A stretch of 64,000 bases of DNA. Source: an uncultured Anaerolineae bacterium (lineage in GTDB: Bacteria; Chloroflexota; Anaerolineae; Aggregatilineales; Phototrophicaceae). The notes below the pieces were generated by a model. It worked only from the letters and a program-made list of their open reading frames with translations, was not told the origin of the DNA and did no database searches. Both the position numbers and the translations under genes were made by a program. Of this stretch, positions 8,815 through 18,232 are shown one piece after another (position 1 is the first letter of the stretch; each line of letters opens with the position of its first letter). The DNA lies in NCBI GenBank assembly GCA_938022205.1, contig CALIEB010000014.1:30355-94354 (forward strand), read 5' to 3'.

Positions 8815-9504
8815 ATGTCACAAACAGTCAACAAATCAAGCACCATCAGCCAACGCACCTTGTTGATTGGCATCGTTGTCGCCGCAATTGCTGTAGCAGC
8901 TGTCTTGATTGTCGTGTCTTCGGGAAGCGGGCTAACCGGCTCCGGCATCGATTACGCCGCACTGCCACAGTTTCGCACCGCCGACGGTGGCTTTGTGCTT
9001 GGCAGTCCTGAAGCTCCTGTGACGCTGGTTGTGTTCGAAGATTTTCGCTGTCCCCACTGCCAAACGTATGAGGCAGAGTTAGAACAATTCGTCAAAGAGT
9101 ACGTTGCGAAAGGCAAAGCCCAGCTCGAGTTTCGCATGATGATGTCGACCAGCCGCAGCCCACTCATGTTCCAACTGCTGCAGTGCGCCGAAGAAATTAA
9201 GCCCAACAGCTTTTGGAAGGGGCGCGAGCAGCTGTTCACAATGGCGCGACGCGGTTTCAACGACGCGACCAGCCCGCGCGAGTTTGCCGCCAGCTTGGGC
9301 ATTGACTACAACAAGGTGCTGGACTGCGTGCCAAATGCGCGCCAATTCGTCACTGACCAAAACGTTGCCATCTCAACAGGCGTGAGCGGCACACCAACCG
9401 TTTTAGTGCGCTACAATGGCGGCACGCTGCAGAACCCACCTGTACAGCTTGGGCCACGTCCGTCTATCGCGCAAATTCGCAGCTTCATGGCGCAGTTTGA
9501 ATAA
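8815..9504 (+). CDS. Membrane-anchored DsbA-like thiol-disulfide protein
   Basis: Thioredoxin-fold protein of 229 residues facing outward: short N-terminus, one membrane helix (about 15-34), then the domain. The active site is CPHC at 79-82, as in DsbA, and the cis-proline loop SGTPTV is present near the C-terminus. It probably oxidises or isomerises disulfides in exported proteins. A DsbB or VKOR partner is not in the window. The start at ATG 8815 has GAGAAG just upstream. A GTG at 8788 would add nine residues without a better ribosome site. The related BdbD proteins share this layout. Confidence 0.85.
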   Translation: MSQTVNKSSTISQRTLLIGIVVAAIAVAAVLIVVSSGSGLTGSGIDYAALPQFRTADGGFVLGSPEAPVTLVVFEDFRCPHCQTYEAELEQFVKEYVAKGKAQLEFRMMMSTSRSPLMFQLLQCAEEIKPNSFWKGREQLFTMARRGFNDATSPREFAASLGIDYNKVLDCVPNARQFVTDQNVAISTGVSGTPTVLVRYNGGTLQNPPVQLGPRPSIAQIRSFMAQFE

Positions 9505-9579
9505 ACGCGAACATATGCCATACTTGCACACAAGCAGCTTGGACATGTTTTCAGTAGTTGATAGAGAAAGCGACCTCTT

Positions 9580-10506
9580 ATGACGCATCCGTCTTTTTAT
9601 AATCCCGCTAGCGTTGGCACGCTCTATACGCCCAACACCGCCCAAGCCATTGCGGAAGGCAGCCAAGCAGGGTTCACGCCCGCCAGCAGCGACACACGCC
9701 GCATTGCGCTCTTGCTGATTGACGCGCAAGTGGATTTCGTGCATACAGATGGCGCGCTAAGCGTGCCTAACGCGGTAGAGGACGCGCGCCGCACGCTGAC
9801 TTGGATTTACCAACACGCCGCCCAGCTGACGACCATCGCCGCCTCGTTGGATAGCCACCTGCCTGTGCAAATTTTCTCGCCATCGTGGTGGGCAGACGCG
9901 ACGGGCAGCCACCCCGCACCTTTCACGGTCATCACCCATGCCGACGTGAAGAGCGGGAAATGGCGACCGCTCTACGAAGCAGCATGGTCAATCGAGTACG
10001 TCGAACGACTAGAAGAGAACAGCAAGAAGCAGCTCATGATTTGGCCCTACCACACGCTCATCGGCACGATAGGGCAAACGCTTATTCCGCCGCTTTACGA
10101 AGCGATTGCCTACCACGCCGCCGCTCGCAAGACGCAGCCGCGCTTTCTGCTCAAAGGTGATGAGCCGCGCACTGAGCATTACTCAATTCTCGAGCCAGAG
10201 GTCAAGCTGCCCGACCGCCCCGAGCTAGACTTTAACGCCAGCTTCATGGACGCGCTCGCCAACGACCACGACCTCATCTACATCGCCGGACAAGCCAAAA
10301 GCCACTGCGTATTAGAGACGGTTAGCTCGATGATGCGCTACTACGCCAATGCTCGGCATCAGATTGCCAAGCTGCGGCTGCTGACCGACTGCATGTCGTC
10401 GGTAGCGCATCCCGAGATTGACTTCGACGCGCTGGCAAACGAAACGTTCCAACGCTTTAGCGCGCAAGGGCTAACACTCGTCACCTCGCAGGACGCGCTC
10501 GGTTAG
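9580..10506 (+). CDS. Isochorismatase-fold cysteine hydrolase, probably nicotinamidase
   Basis: Alpha/beta hydrolase of 308 residues. The triad is visible: Asp48 in LIDAQVDF, Lys192 in LLKGDEPRTEHYS, and Cys243 in GQAKSHCV. Metal-ligand positions typical of PncA appear as Asp91 and His93 (SLDSH) and His111 (GSHP). Together these point to nicotinamidase, converting nicotinamide to nicotinate. At 308 residues it is longer than the usual 180-220, with an insertion around residues 115-180. It faces pncB, which takes the nicotinate onward, supporting the call. It ends tail to tail with the CpaF-like gene, sharing four bases. Confidence 0.8.
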   Translation: MTHPSFYNPASVGTLYTPNTAQAIAEGSQAGFTPASSDTRRIALLLIDAQVDFVHTDGALSVPNAVEDARRTLTWIYQHAAQLTTIAASLDSHLPVQIFSPSWWADATGSHPAPFTVITHADVKSGKWRPLYEAAWSIEYVERLEENSKKQLMIWPYHTLIGTIGQTLIPPLYEAIAYHAAARKTQPRFLLKGDEPRTEHYSILEPEVKLPDRPELDFNASFMDALANDHDLIYIAGQAKSHCVLETVSSMMRYYANARHQIAKLRLLTDCMSSVAHPEIDFDALANETFQRFSAQGLTLVTSQDALG

Positions 10507-11819
10507 TCACGCCAAAACGCCTCATCAAGACCCGCCAGCGTTCGCTGGGGCATTCGGCGCGTTTTGACGAGGCGCGCTTGCGTCTCGTCATATTGAAACA
10601 GCGGCACATAGTCGGGGTACACTTCGCCCGGTGGATACTGCCATTCAGCCACCTCAACCAACGCTAAAGAGCCGCGCCGACGCTTGAGTGCTACAACAAA
10701 CGGCAGCCGCTGATAGAGCGCGGTGACCATTGCTTCAGGCTGGCTTCTGTCGGCAAAACGCGCCACCATGCTGAGTGCGCTGCGCAGCCGCTTCGCGTCC
10801 GCCGTGCCGCGAAATGCCCAAATCTGGCGCGGCACAACCTCATATTGCAGCAAAGGCGCAATGGCTTCTACTTCGTCGGCACGCACCTCGTCCAAAAGAA
10901 TGCAGTCGGGATGTGCATCTAAGGCGGCGCGCACGCACTCTGCAAACGATACCGTGCTGCGCTCGCCTTTCGCCCAACGGACTAGATAGCGCGGCGCGCC
11001 CTCAGGCATGGCTAGCTCACCTGCCCGCTCGACACTGGCTGTCATGTTAGGAAGATAGGACAGCAGCGCAGAGAGGAGCGTCGTCTTGCCGCTTTCGCTC
11101 TCCCCCACAACGACAAAGCCATGCGGCGAAGCAGCGAGAGCGCGCAAGAACGTCGCCACGTCGGAGGTCAGCACGCCCGCCTTTTGCCAATCATCCAGCG
11201 TAACGGGCTGCAGCGGGTGCAAGCGCACATCTGCGCTAATTTCTGCCGAGAGCGGCGGAAAAACCACGCTCACACGCACGCGCCGCCCTTTCACCACCAG
11301 CCCAAGCTCGAGGATAGGATGTTCAGGACGCTGCTCGGTGTCGGCATCACGCAGCATCTTCAAGACCGTGCGGCGCAGGTGCGCTTGCCCATCAAATACA
11401 CTCGGCACAGGCGTAAGCTCGCCACCCGCGCCATAGCGCACCGACAACTTGTGCGCGCCCTCGAGCGCAATGGTCGTCACCCGCTCGTCCTCAAAGTAGG
11501 GGTCAAGCCCGCCATAGCCAAAAATTTCGCTGTACGCCATTGCCAGCAGACGCGCGCGCTCGGATGGACTGAGCCGCACGCTCTCGACCGCAAAGACATA
11601 CTCGCTGATTTCACGCAGAATAGCGCGCCGCTGTGTCACGGTCTCAAAGGCACGCGCCCGCTCAGACATCTCATCAAACTCGGCGTTAAACTGCTCGATA
11701 ATGCGCTCCAGCAGCCCCCCTATCGAGACCAGTTTGCCGGGCAGCGACGGTACAAACTCCGGCAGCTGTTCGTTGCTGCTTTCTTCTTCAGGGGGCGGCA
11801 CATCAAACCCATCTAGCAT
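10503..11819 (-). CDS. Divergent CpaF/VirB11-family secretion ATPase
   Basis: Protein of 438 residues related to the ATPases of type II/IV and Tad pilus systems. The N-terminal domain has FGYGGLDPYFED (about 100-110), matching the GYGPLEPLL-D signature of CpaF. Walker A is GESESGKT at 239-246 and the Walker B region is ILLDEVRADE near 310. The His box (GHDGS..TIHA) expected downstream is absent, replaced by a WAFRGTADAKRLRSAL-type segment. No TadB/TadC, prepilin or peptidase gene is near. Its ATG 11819 overlaps the pncB stop as TGATG, with AGGAG 10 bases upstream inside pncB. The role is therefore unclear; it may not drive secretion. Confidence 0.8.
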   Translation of the reverse strand: MLDGFDVPPPEEESSNEQLPEFVPSLPGKLVSIGGLLERIIEQFNAEFDEMSERARAFETVTQRRAILREISEYVFAVESVRLSPSERARLLAMAYSEIFGYGGLDPYFEDERVTTIALEGAHKLSVRYGAGGELTPVPSVFDGQAHLRRTVLKMLRDADTEQRPEHPILELGLVVKGRRVRVSVVFPPLSAEISADVRLHPLQPVTLDDWQKAGVLTSDVATFLRALAASPHGFVVVGESESGKTTLLSALLSYLPNMTASVERAGELAMPEGAPRYLVRWAKGERSTVSFAECVRAALDAHPDCILLDEVRADEVEAIAPLLQYEVVPRQIWAFRGTADAKRLRSALSMVARFADRSQPEAMVTALYQRLPFVVALKRRRGSLALVEVAEWQYPPGEVYPDYVPLFQYDETQARLVKTRRMPQRTLAGLDEAFWRD

Positions 11820-13162
11820 CAGCTCAACTCCTCCAAACGCACTCGTTGTAAATTGGGGTTGTCGCAAGCAGCACGCCCGACTTTGGCGACATCGACCCAA
11901 GTGCCGCCCACCTTGACACGCACCACGTCCATCGTGAAGTCGGTGTTGCTGCCCACGCCGTTAACTAAGAACGACGACCCCACACCATAGCTGTCGACCG
12001 GCACACCGTCGCGCTCAAAAGCGGCGATGCGCTCACGGTTAAAGCCGCCGGTAACGACAATTTGTACGCCGGCGCAAAACGCTCGCGCCACGTCAACCAG
12101 CGCATCCGACACATCCCAAGCCTGCCACGCGGTGTTGAGTGCCTCACGCATAGCGCGCACCAATGCCGCCGAAACGCCCTTTTCCGCGCCTTCGGGCAGC
12201 CCCGCGTCGCGCATGTTCGCCGACGTGTCTAACCGTACGCCATCCAGCGTCCAGCGACGCATGCCCACCTCGTCTTGCGCGAGATAGGCAGCACGATAGC
12301 GTTCCCAGAACGCCGCCAGCGTGCGGCGTGCGGCGCGCAGCGTGTCATTTTCAAAGTCCGCCAGCAAGATGCGCGGCGTTTCTAACGGCATGTGTTGTGC
12401 AAAGCACAGCATCGCCTCCACATCGTCCGCCAAGAACGAGGCAATCAGCGCGTGCGGAATGGTGCCGCCGCCGCGTCCACCCCACCAGCGCGCCTGCGCG
12501 TGTGTGCTGACCATTGCCCGCAGCGTGCGACCGCTGTCGTGATTGTAACGCTGCACCGCCAGCCAATAGGCGTAGCCGTCCAGCTCTTGCGTCGCCATGA
12601 GGTCAAAGCGCGCGGGAAAATACAGCACTTGCTTGCCGTTGCTGGCTTGTAGTACGTCATAAACGTTGGTGGCGATGCGGCTAGCGCGCGTCAACACGCC
12701 TAACAGCGGCGTTTCGAGGGTGGCGAAGTCGCGGTAACGTCCGCGCACCTTCAGCACAGGCTGCACTTGCGCAGGGTCACCGTCATAGTACGCCAACGCA
12801 CCGTCGTGCAGCGCGTCCACGTCTAGCGCGTCCCACGTCGGGACAAAGTTTCCGTCCGCGCCCCAATAACCTGTCGCAGCGCGCAGCATGTGCAGCACCA
12901 CGTCCACGCCCGCCACCAGAGCGTAAGGGCTGCGGCGGTGAAACACTTGCGCTTCGACGACCGCATCACCCACCGCCAGCGTTTCTGCTTGCGCCACGCG
13001 GCGCGGGTTACTGCCCGCATAGCGATAGCCCGTCGCCGCCAGTTGCTCTAAAAGAAACACCACATTGGTAAAATAACGGTCGGTGTAATCACCTGAACGC
13101 AGCCCTTCTACGTCAACGCGCACAAGGTCGGCGGAGAGGCGTTTTTGGTCGAAAATGGTCAT
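11819..13162 (-). CDS. pncB: Nicotinate phosphoribosyltransferase
   Basis: Makes nicotinate mononucleotide from nicotinate and PRPP, the Preiss-Handler entry to NAD. The 447-residue product shows the family landmarks DYTDRYF near the N-terminus, STHAQARWWGG in the middle, and VRLDTSANMRD and VVTGGFN in the PRPP-binding half. The start at 13162 has AAGGG six bases upstream; upstream in-frame starts lack that. It overlaps the following CpaF-like gene by one base and faces a nicotinamidase-like gene, so both salvage steps lie within 3.6 kb. Confidence 0.9.
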   Translation of the reverse strand: MTIFDQKRLSADLVRVDVEGLRSGDYTDRYFTNVVFLLEQLAATGYRYAGSNPRRVAQAETLAVGDAVVEAQVFHRRSPYALVAGVDVVLHMLRAATGYWGADGNFVPTWDALDVDALHDGALAYYDGDPAQVQPVLKVRGRYRDFATLETPLLGVLTRASRIATNVYDVLQASNGKQVLYFPARFDLMATQELDGYAYWLAVQRYNHDSGRTLRAMVSTHAQARWWGGRGGGTIPHALIASFLADDVEAMLCFAQHMPLETPRILLADFENDTLRAARRTLAAFWERYRAAYLAQDEVGMRRWTLDGVRLDTSANMRDAGLPEGAEKGVSAALVRAMREALNTAWQAWDVSDALVDVARAFCAGVQIVVTGGFNRERIAAFERDGVPVDSYGVGSSFLVNGVGSNTDFTMDVVRVKVGGTWVDVAKVGRAACDNPNLQRVRLEELS

Positions 13163-13217
13163 CGCAATCCCTTTCAAAAGTGCCAACAACTATATATCGC
13201 ATAAGGCAAATGTGGTA

Positions 13218-13226
13218 TGGTATAAT
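13218..13226 (+). promoter_or_regulatory. Promoter of the PfkB kinase gene
   Basis: Consensus TATAAT at 13221-13226 preceded by TGG. No convincing -35. It lies 53 bases before the kinase start codon in the pncB/kinase divergent spacer. Confidence 0.5.
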
Positions 13227-13279
13227 GCCCGACTGCTTCACCCTATTGTTGATTTCATTCCACGTGATGAGTGTTGATA

Positions 13280-14239
13280 ATGCATATTTTAGTCACAGGT
13301 TCAGTCGCTTACGACTACCTCATGCGTTTCCCGGGCAGCTTCAAGGAACACATCCTCACCGATGCCCTGCACCAAGTCAGCCTCAGTTTTCTTGTAGACG
13401 ACATGACGCGCCATTGGGGTGGCGTGGCGGCGAACATCGCGTTCACGATGGCAAAGCTAGGTATCAGACCGCGCTTGATGGCAACCGTCGGACGCGACTT
13501 TAACGAATACCGCGAATGGCTGGAAGCGGCAGGCGTGGACACCAGCGCGGTCAGGCAGTACCACGACGTGTTCACGTCGTCATTTTTCTGCAACACCGAC
13601 AAGGAAAACAACCAGCTCGCCTCTTTTTACGGCGGCGCAATGATGAAAGCGCGCGAATATCGCATTGCCGATCTTGGCGATTACCAACCAGATTTGGTGA
13701 TTATCTCGCCCAACGACCCCGTAGCCATGAGCCAGCTCGCGCAAGAGTGCCGCGAGCGTGGGCTGCGCTTTGTCTATGACCCCAGCCAGCAAATTGCGCG
13801 TATGGACGGTGAAACGTTGCACCGCGACATGGAGGGCGCGTTCATGATGGTGGTCAACCAGTACGAATCCACCCTCATCCGCGACAAAACGGGCATGACA
13901 CTGGAAGACCTGCGCCGTACCATCGACCTGCTCGTGATAACGCACGGCGCACAAGGCTCTACCATCTACACCAACGGCGACGTGCTACACGTGCCGGCTT
14001 TCCCCGCCGAGAACATCGTCGACCCCACCGGTGCGGGCGATGCCTACCGCGCCGGCTTGATTACGGGCATTCTTAAAGGGATGCCGCTTGACATTGCCGG
14101 ACAGGTCGGCGCGCTATGTGCCACCTACGTTCTCGAAAATGTCGGCACACAGAACCACGTTTACACGCTCGATGACTTCATCGCACGCTTTCGCCAACAC
14201 TACCCTGACTACGGTCACCTTGACCGACTGCGCACGTAA
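13280..14239 (+). CDS. PfkB-family carbohydrate kinase, probably adenosine kinase
   Basis: Ribokinase-fold kinase of 319 residues. The N-terminal strand begins HILVTGSVAYDYL, a GG-type motif sits at GGVAANIAF, and the C-terminal anion hole and catalytic base are in DPTGAGDAYRAG (about residue 253), the PfkB signature 2. The gene directly precedes adenosylhomocysteinase, which releases adenosine, so adenosine is the most likely substrate. Sugar kinases of this family cannot be excluded by sequence alone. ATG 13280 is chosen; GTG 13271 would add three residues. The ribosome site is weak. Confidence 0.85.
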   Translation: MHILVTGSVAYDYLMRFPGSFKEHILTDALHQVSLSFLVDDMTRHWGGVAANIAFTMAKLGIRPRLMATVGRDFNEYREWLEAAGVDTSAVRQYHDVFTSSFFCNTDKENNQLASFYGGAMMKAREYRIADLGDYQPDLVIISPNDPVAMSQLAQECRERGLRFVYDPSQQIARMDGETLHRDMEGAFMMVVNQYESTLIRDKTGMTLEDLRRTIDLLVITHGAQGSTIYTNGDVLHVPAFPAENIVDPTGAGDAYRAGLITGILKGMPLDIAGQVGALCATYVLENVGTQNHVYTLDDFIARFRQHYPDYGHLDRLRT

Positions 14240-14283
14240 CAGAACGATTGCCCTACGCTGTCACACGCTAACCAATAGGGATA

Positions 14284-14312
14284 GCGACAGAACAGGCATC
14301 GTGTGTTAAAAT
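14284..14312 (+). promoter_or_regulatory. ahcY promoter
   Basis: GCGACA (14284-14289) and TAAAAT (14307-14312) are 17 bases apart, with TGT before the -10. The leader would be only about 37 bases, too short for an S-adenosylhomocysteine riboswitch. Confidence 0.5.
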
Positions 14313-14346
14313 TTGTCCCGCGTTTAGCTGCATGGTCACTATTTGA

Positions 14347-15621
<1,275 letters not shown>

Positions 15622-15656
15622 GCTAAAGTCAAGCTCATTTAAGGGGGCAAAGTCTT

Positions 15657-18122
15657 ATGAAAAATCTCGCGCGTTTGATGTGGTTTGTGGTGCTGCTGAC
15701 TTTCGGCGCGGCTACCAGCTTGGCACAAGGCAACAGCCTCGTGCGCTTCGTGCATGTCGTTCCAAATGTAGGCGCGGTTGACGTGTTCCTCAACGGCACG
15801 CTCGCTGTTGAAACGCTGGCGTTTGGCAACGCTTCGACCTATCTGACTGTCCCCAGCGGACAGCACACGGTCAGCGTCACCGCTAGCGGCACAAGCACGC
15901 CTCTTTGGCAGCAATCGATTAGTGCAGATGCCGGACGTGCCACGACGTTGATAGCCTCGTCGGCAAATACGCCACAGTTTACCGCTTTCTCCGACAACCT
16001 AACGACCACAGGCTTTGGCAGCGGGCGACTGCTGCTCATCCATGCTGTTGAAGGCGCGCCGCCTGTTGATGTCAAGCTGGCGCGCAGCGTCACGCTCGGC
16101 GGCGTAGAACAGCCCGTAGGCACCACTATCGCCAGCGGCATGGCTTACAACACGTCGTTTGGCGCGTTTGACCTGCCCGCCCAAAATTATGTCGTGAACG
16201 TCGTCGCCAGCGGCAGCGAAGCTCCCGTGCTAAGCGAGGTTAGCGTACCGCTCCCCAGCGGCACGTCACAAATGGCGGTTGTTTACGGCACGCCCGCCCA
16301 GCCTTCCGTGCTGCTGCTCAATCGCGCCACCCAACCCAACGCGGACAGCGGCTTGGTACGCTTCGTGCATGGGGTAATTGGCGCGGGCAACGTGGACATC
16401 TTGGTCAACAACACGCTGCTTGTGCCGAACTTAAGCGCGCGCACGGCTTCGGAACACATCGCGCTGCCTGCTGGCGAACACACGGTAAAAGTCGTCGTCG
16501 CTGGCAGCGATGGTGAGCTAGCACAAGCCGCGTTGGTGGTTGCCGCTGGGCAGGCGCAAACGCTCGTCGTTCAAGAGGCGGCAGGTGCCGCAGTTCTCGT
16601 CACCGTCACCGATGACCTCAGCGGCGTGAATGCCGATACCGCCGCGTTGACAGTCACCAACACCATCGTAGGTGGCGAAGTAAGTCGTGTGCAGTTAGGC
16701 AGCACAACCCTCGCCAACAGCCTACAAGCCGGCAATTCCGCGCCCGCTGTCACGCTGCGCCCGCAAAACGGCAGCATTAGCTTCACGCTGACGATTAGCG
16801 GACAAAGCGGCACGCTAAGCACGGCAAGCCAGCCCTTCTATGGCGGCGTGTATTACAACGTCATCGCGGTAGCAGGCGATGGGTTGTTTACCCCACCCAC
16901 CATGCTCGTGCTGCCCACCAGCCTAGCGCAAACCGTCGGCAGCGCGCCCAGTGCTGCCACGCGCAGCGTTAGCACAACAGCTGCGCAGTCGCCTGCCGCT
17001 AGCGAGGTGGTCACTGCAACACCCGCCGCGCCTGTCGTGCAGCAGCCCAGCACTGCTAGCACAGGCAATGAGATTACTGCCAGCGTTGTGTTGAACCCGG
17101 GCGCGAACCTGCAGCTACGCCAATACCCCAACGCGACCTCGCTGTCGTTGGGGCTTGCGCCCTCAGGCAGCGTGTTAATTGTGCGCGGGCGCGAGGGTCG
17201 CCCAGTAGCGTTAGTCGAGGGACAGGCTCCGCCGCCCGAAGCTGAAACCTGGGTTGACCCGGTGACGCTGCTTGAGAACGAGCGCGCTGACCTCGACCCT
17301 GCGCAAACGTGGCTGCGCGTTGTCTACAACACGCCTGACGGCGGCACGATTACCGCTTGGGCGAACGCCCAACCTCTTGACGTGCGCAACGCCAGAGGCG
17401 AGCGGCAAAAGCTGCGCGATCTCGACACAGTCGGCGGCAACATTCCCGGGCGCGCTGAATCCACCGCCATCACACCGCCGCCCGTCACGCAAGACACGCT
17501 CACTGCTGTCGTGATTAACATCAACCCAGGCGCAAACCTCAACATCCGCCGCTATCCCAACGCCGACTCCGAAGTCATCGGCAAAATTCCTGTTAACACG
17601 GTACTCGTCTTCGTTGGCATGGTAGAAACCGACGACTGGGCGTTTATTGAGTACGCTGCGCCCGAAGGCGGCACCATCGTCGGCTGGGTGTCGACACAGT
17701 ACCTGCGCTATGAGTACAACGGCAGGGTTTATCAGCTCGAAGATTTCAAGAACATCATCTCGCGCTCTACGTCGCAAGCCCTGTTTGAAATCATTCCCGC
17801 CACGCGCCCGGGCGAAGTTTTAGGCAATGTGCGCCCCGTCACAGTCGCCACGCCAAGCCCACTGCGCGATGCGTTTGTGGCAGTCGTACAGCTCGACCCC
17901 ACCGCCAACCTGCAGTTGCGCCGCTACCCCGATGCGACTAGCGAATCGCTCAACCTTATCCCTAGCGGCACACAGCTCGTCGTCACCGCCCGCACAGAAG
18001 CGGCGGATTGGCTGCGCGTGACGTTCGAGGGCAGCACCGGTTGGGTCGCTGCGCAGTTTGTGCGTGTCACATATAACGGGCGCATTGTCGACCTCACAGA
18101 AATCCCGTTGGCAGAGAACTAA
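15657..18122 (+). CDS. Secreted DUF4397 protein with three SH3-like domains
   Basis: Large exported protein of 821 residues. A signal peptide occupies about residues 1-24, with cleavage after SLAQ likely. Three DUF4397-type beta domains follow (about 28-120, 124-225, 232-345), each starting with a strand such as SLVRFVHVVP or GLVRFVHGV. After a Ser/Ala/Thr-rich spacer come three SH3-like modules starting near 481 (GANLQLRQYPNA), 624 (GANLNIRRYPNA) and 748 (TANLQLRRYPDA). These folds usually bind wall or polysaccharide, or mediate protein contacts. There are no catalytic residues. AAGGGGG lies 10 bases upstream. It lies only 35 bases after ahcY with no terminator between, but a strong one follows it. 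Confidence 0.8.
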   Translation: MKNLARLMWFVVLLTFGAATSLAQGNSLVRFVHVVPNVGAVDVFLNGTLAVETLAFGNASTYLTVPSGQHTVSVTASGTSTPLWQQSISADAGRATTLIASSANTPQFTAFSDNLTTTGFGSGRLLLIHAVEGAPPVDVKLARSVTLGGVEQPVGTTIASGMAYNTSFGAFDLPAQNYVVNVVASGSEAPVLSEVSVPLPSGTSQMAVVYGTPAQPSVLLLNRATQPNADSGLVRFVHGVIGAGNVDILVNNTLLVPNLSARTASEHIALPAGEHTVKVVVAGSDGELAQAALVVAAGQAQTLVVQEAAGAAVLVTVTDDLSGVNADTAALTVTNTIVGGEVSRVQLGSTTLANSLQAGNSAPAVTLRPQNGSISFTLTISGQSGTLSTASQPFYGGVYYNVIAVAGDGLFTPPTMLVLPTSLAQTVGSAPSAATRSVSTTAAQSPAASEVVTATPAAPVVQQPSTASTGNEITASVVLNPGANLQLRQYPNATSLSLGLAPSGSVLIVRGREGRPVALVEGQAPPPEAETWVDPVTLLENERADLDPAQTWLRVVYNTPDGGTITAWANAQPLDVRNARGERQKLRDLDTVGGNIPGRAESTAITPPPVTQDTLTAVVININPGANLNIRRYPNADSEVIGKIPVNTVLVFVGMVETDDWAFIEYAAPEGGTIVGWVSTQYLRYEYNGRVYQLEDFKNIISRSTSQALFEIIPATRPGEVLGNVRPVTVATPSPLRDAFVAVVQLDPTANLQLRRYPDATSESLNLIPSGTQLVVTARTEAADWLRVTFEGSTGWVAAQFVRVTYNGRIVDLTEIPLAEN

Positions 18123-18143
18123 ACACTTCCCAGCGGAAACCCC

Positions 18144-18179
18144 AAAAGCCTTGCTCGCCTGCGCAAGGCTTTTTGTTTT
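18144..18179 (+). terminator. Intrinsic terminator after the DUF4397/SH3 gene
   Basis: An 11-bp perfect stem (18144-18154 with 18163-18173, core AAGCCTTGC) has an 8-base loop and is followed by TTTTGTTTT. It is a strong rightward terminator. Confidence 0.9.
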
Positions 18180-18180
18180 G

Positions 18181-18189
18181 TGGCATAAT
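18181..18189 (+). promoter_or_regulatory. Promoter of the DUF4397 lipoprotein gene
   Basis: TGG-CATAAT with the hexamer at 18184-18189 sits directly after the terminator. Its -35 would fall inside the terminator stem and is not recognisable. Confidence 0.35.
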
Positions 18190-18232
18190 AAAAAGGCAAT
18201 TTGCCGACTATGCTGCACGGAAAAGAGGGTCT

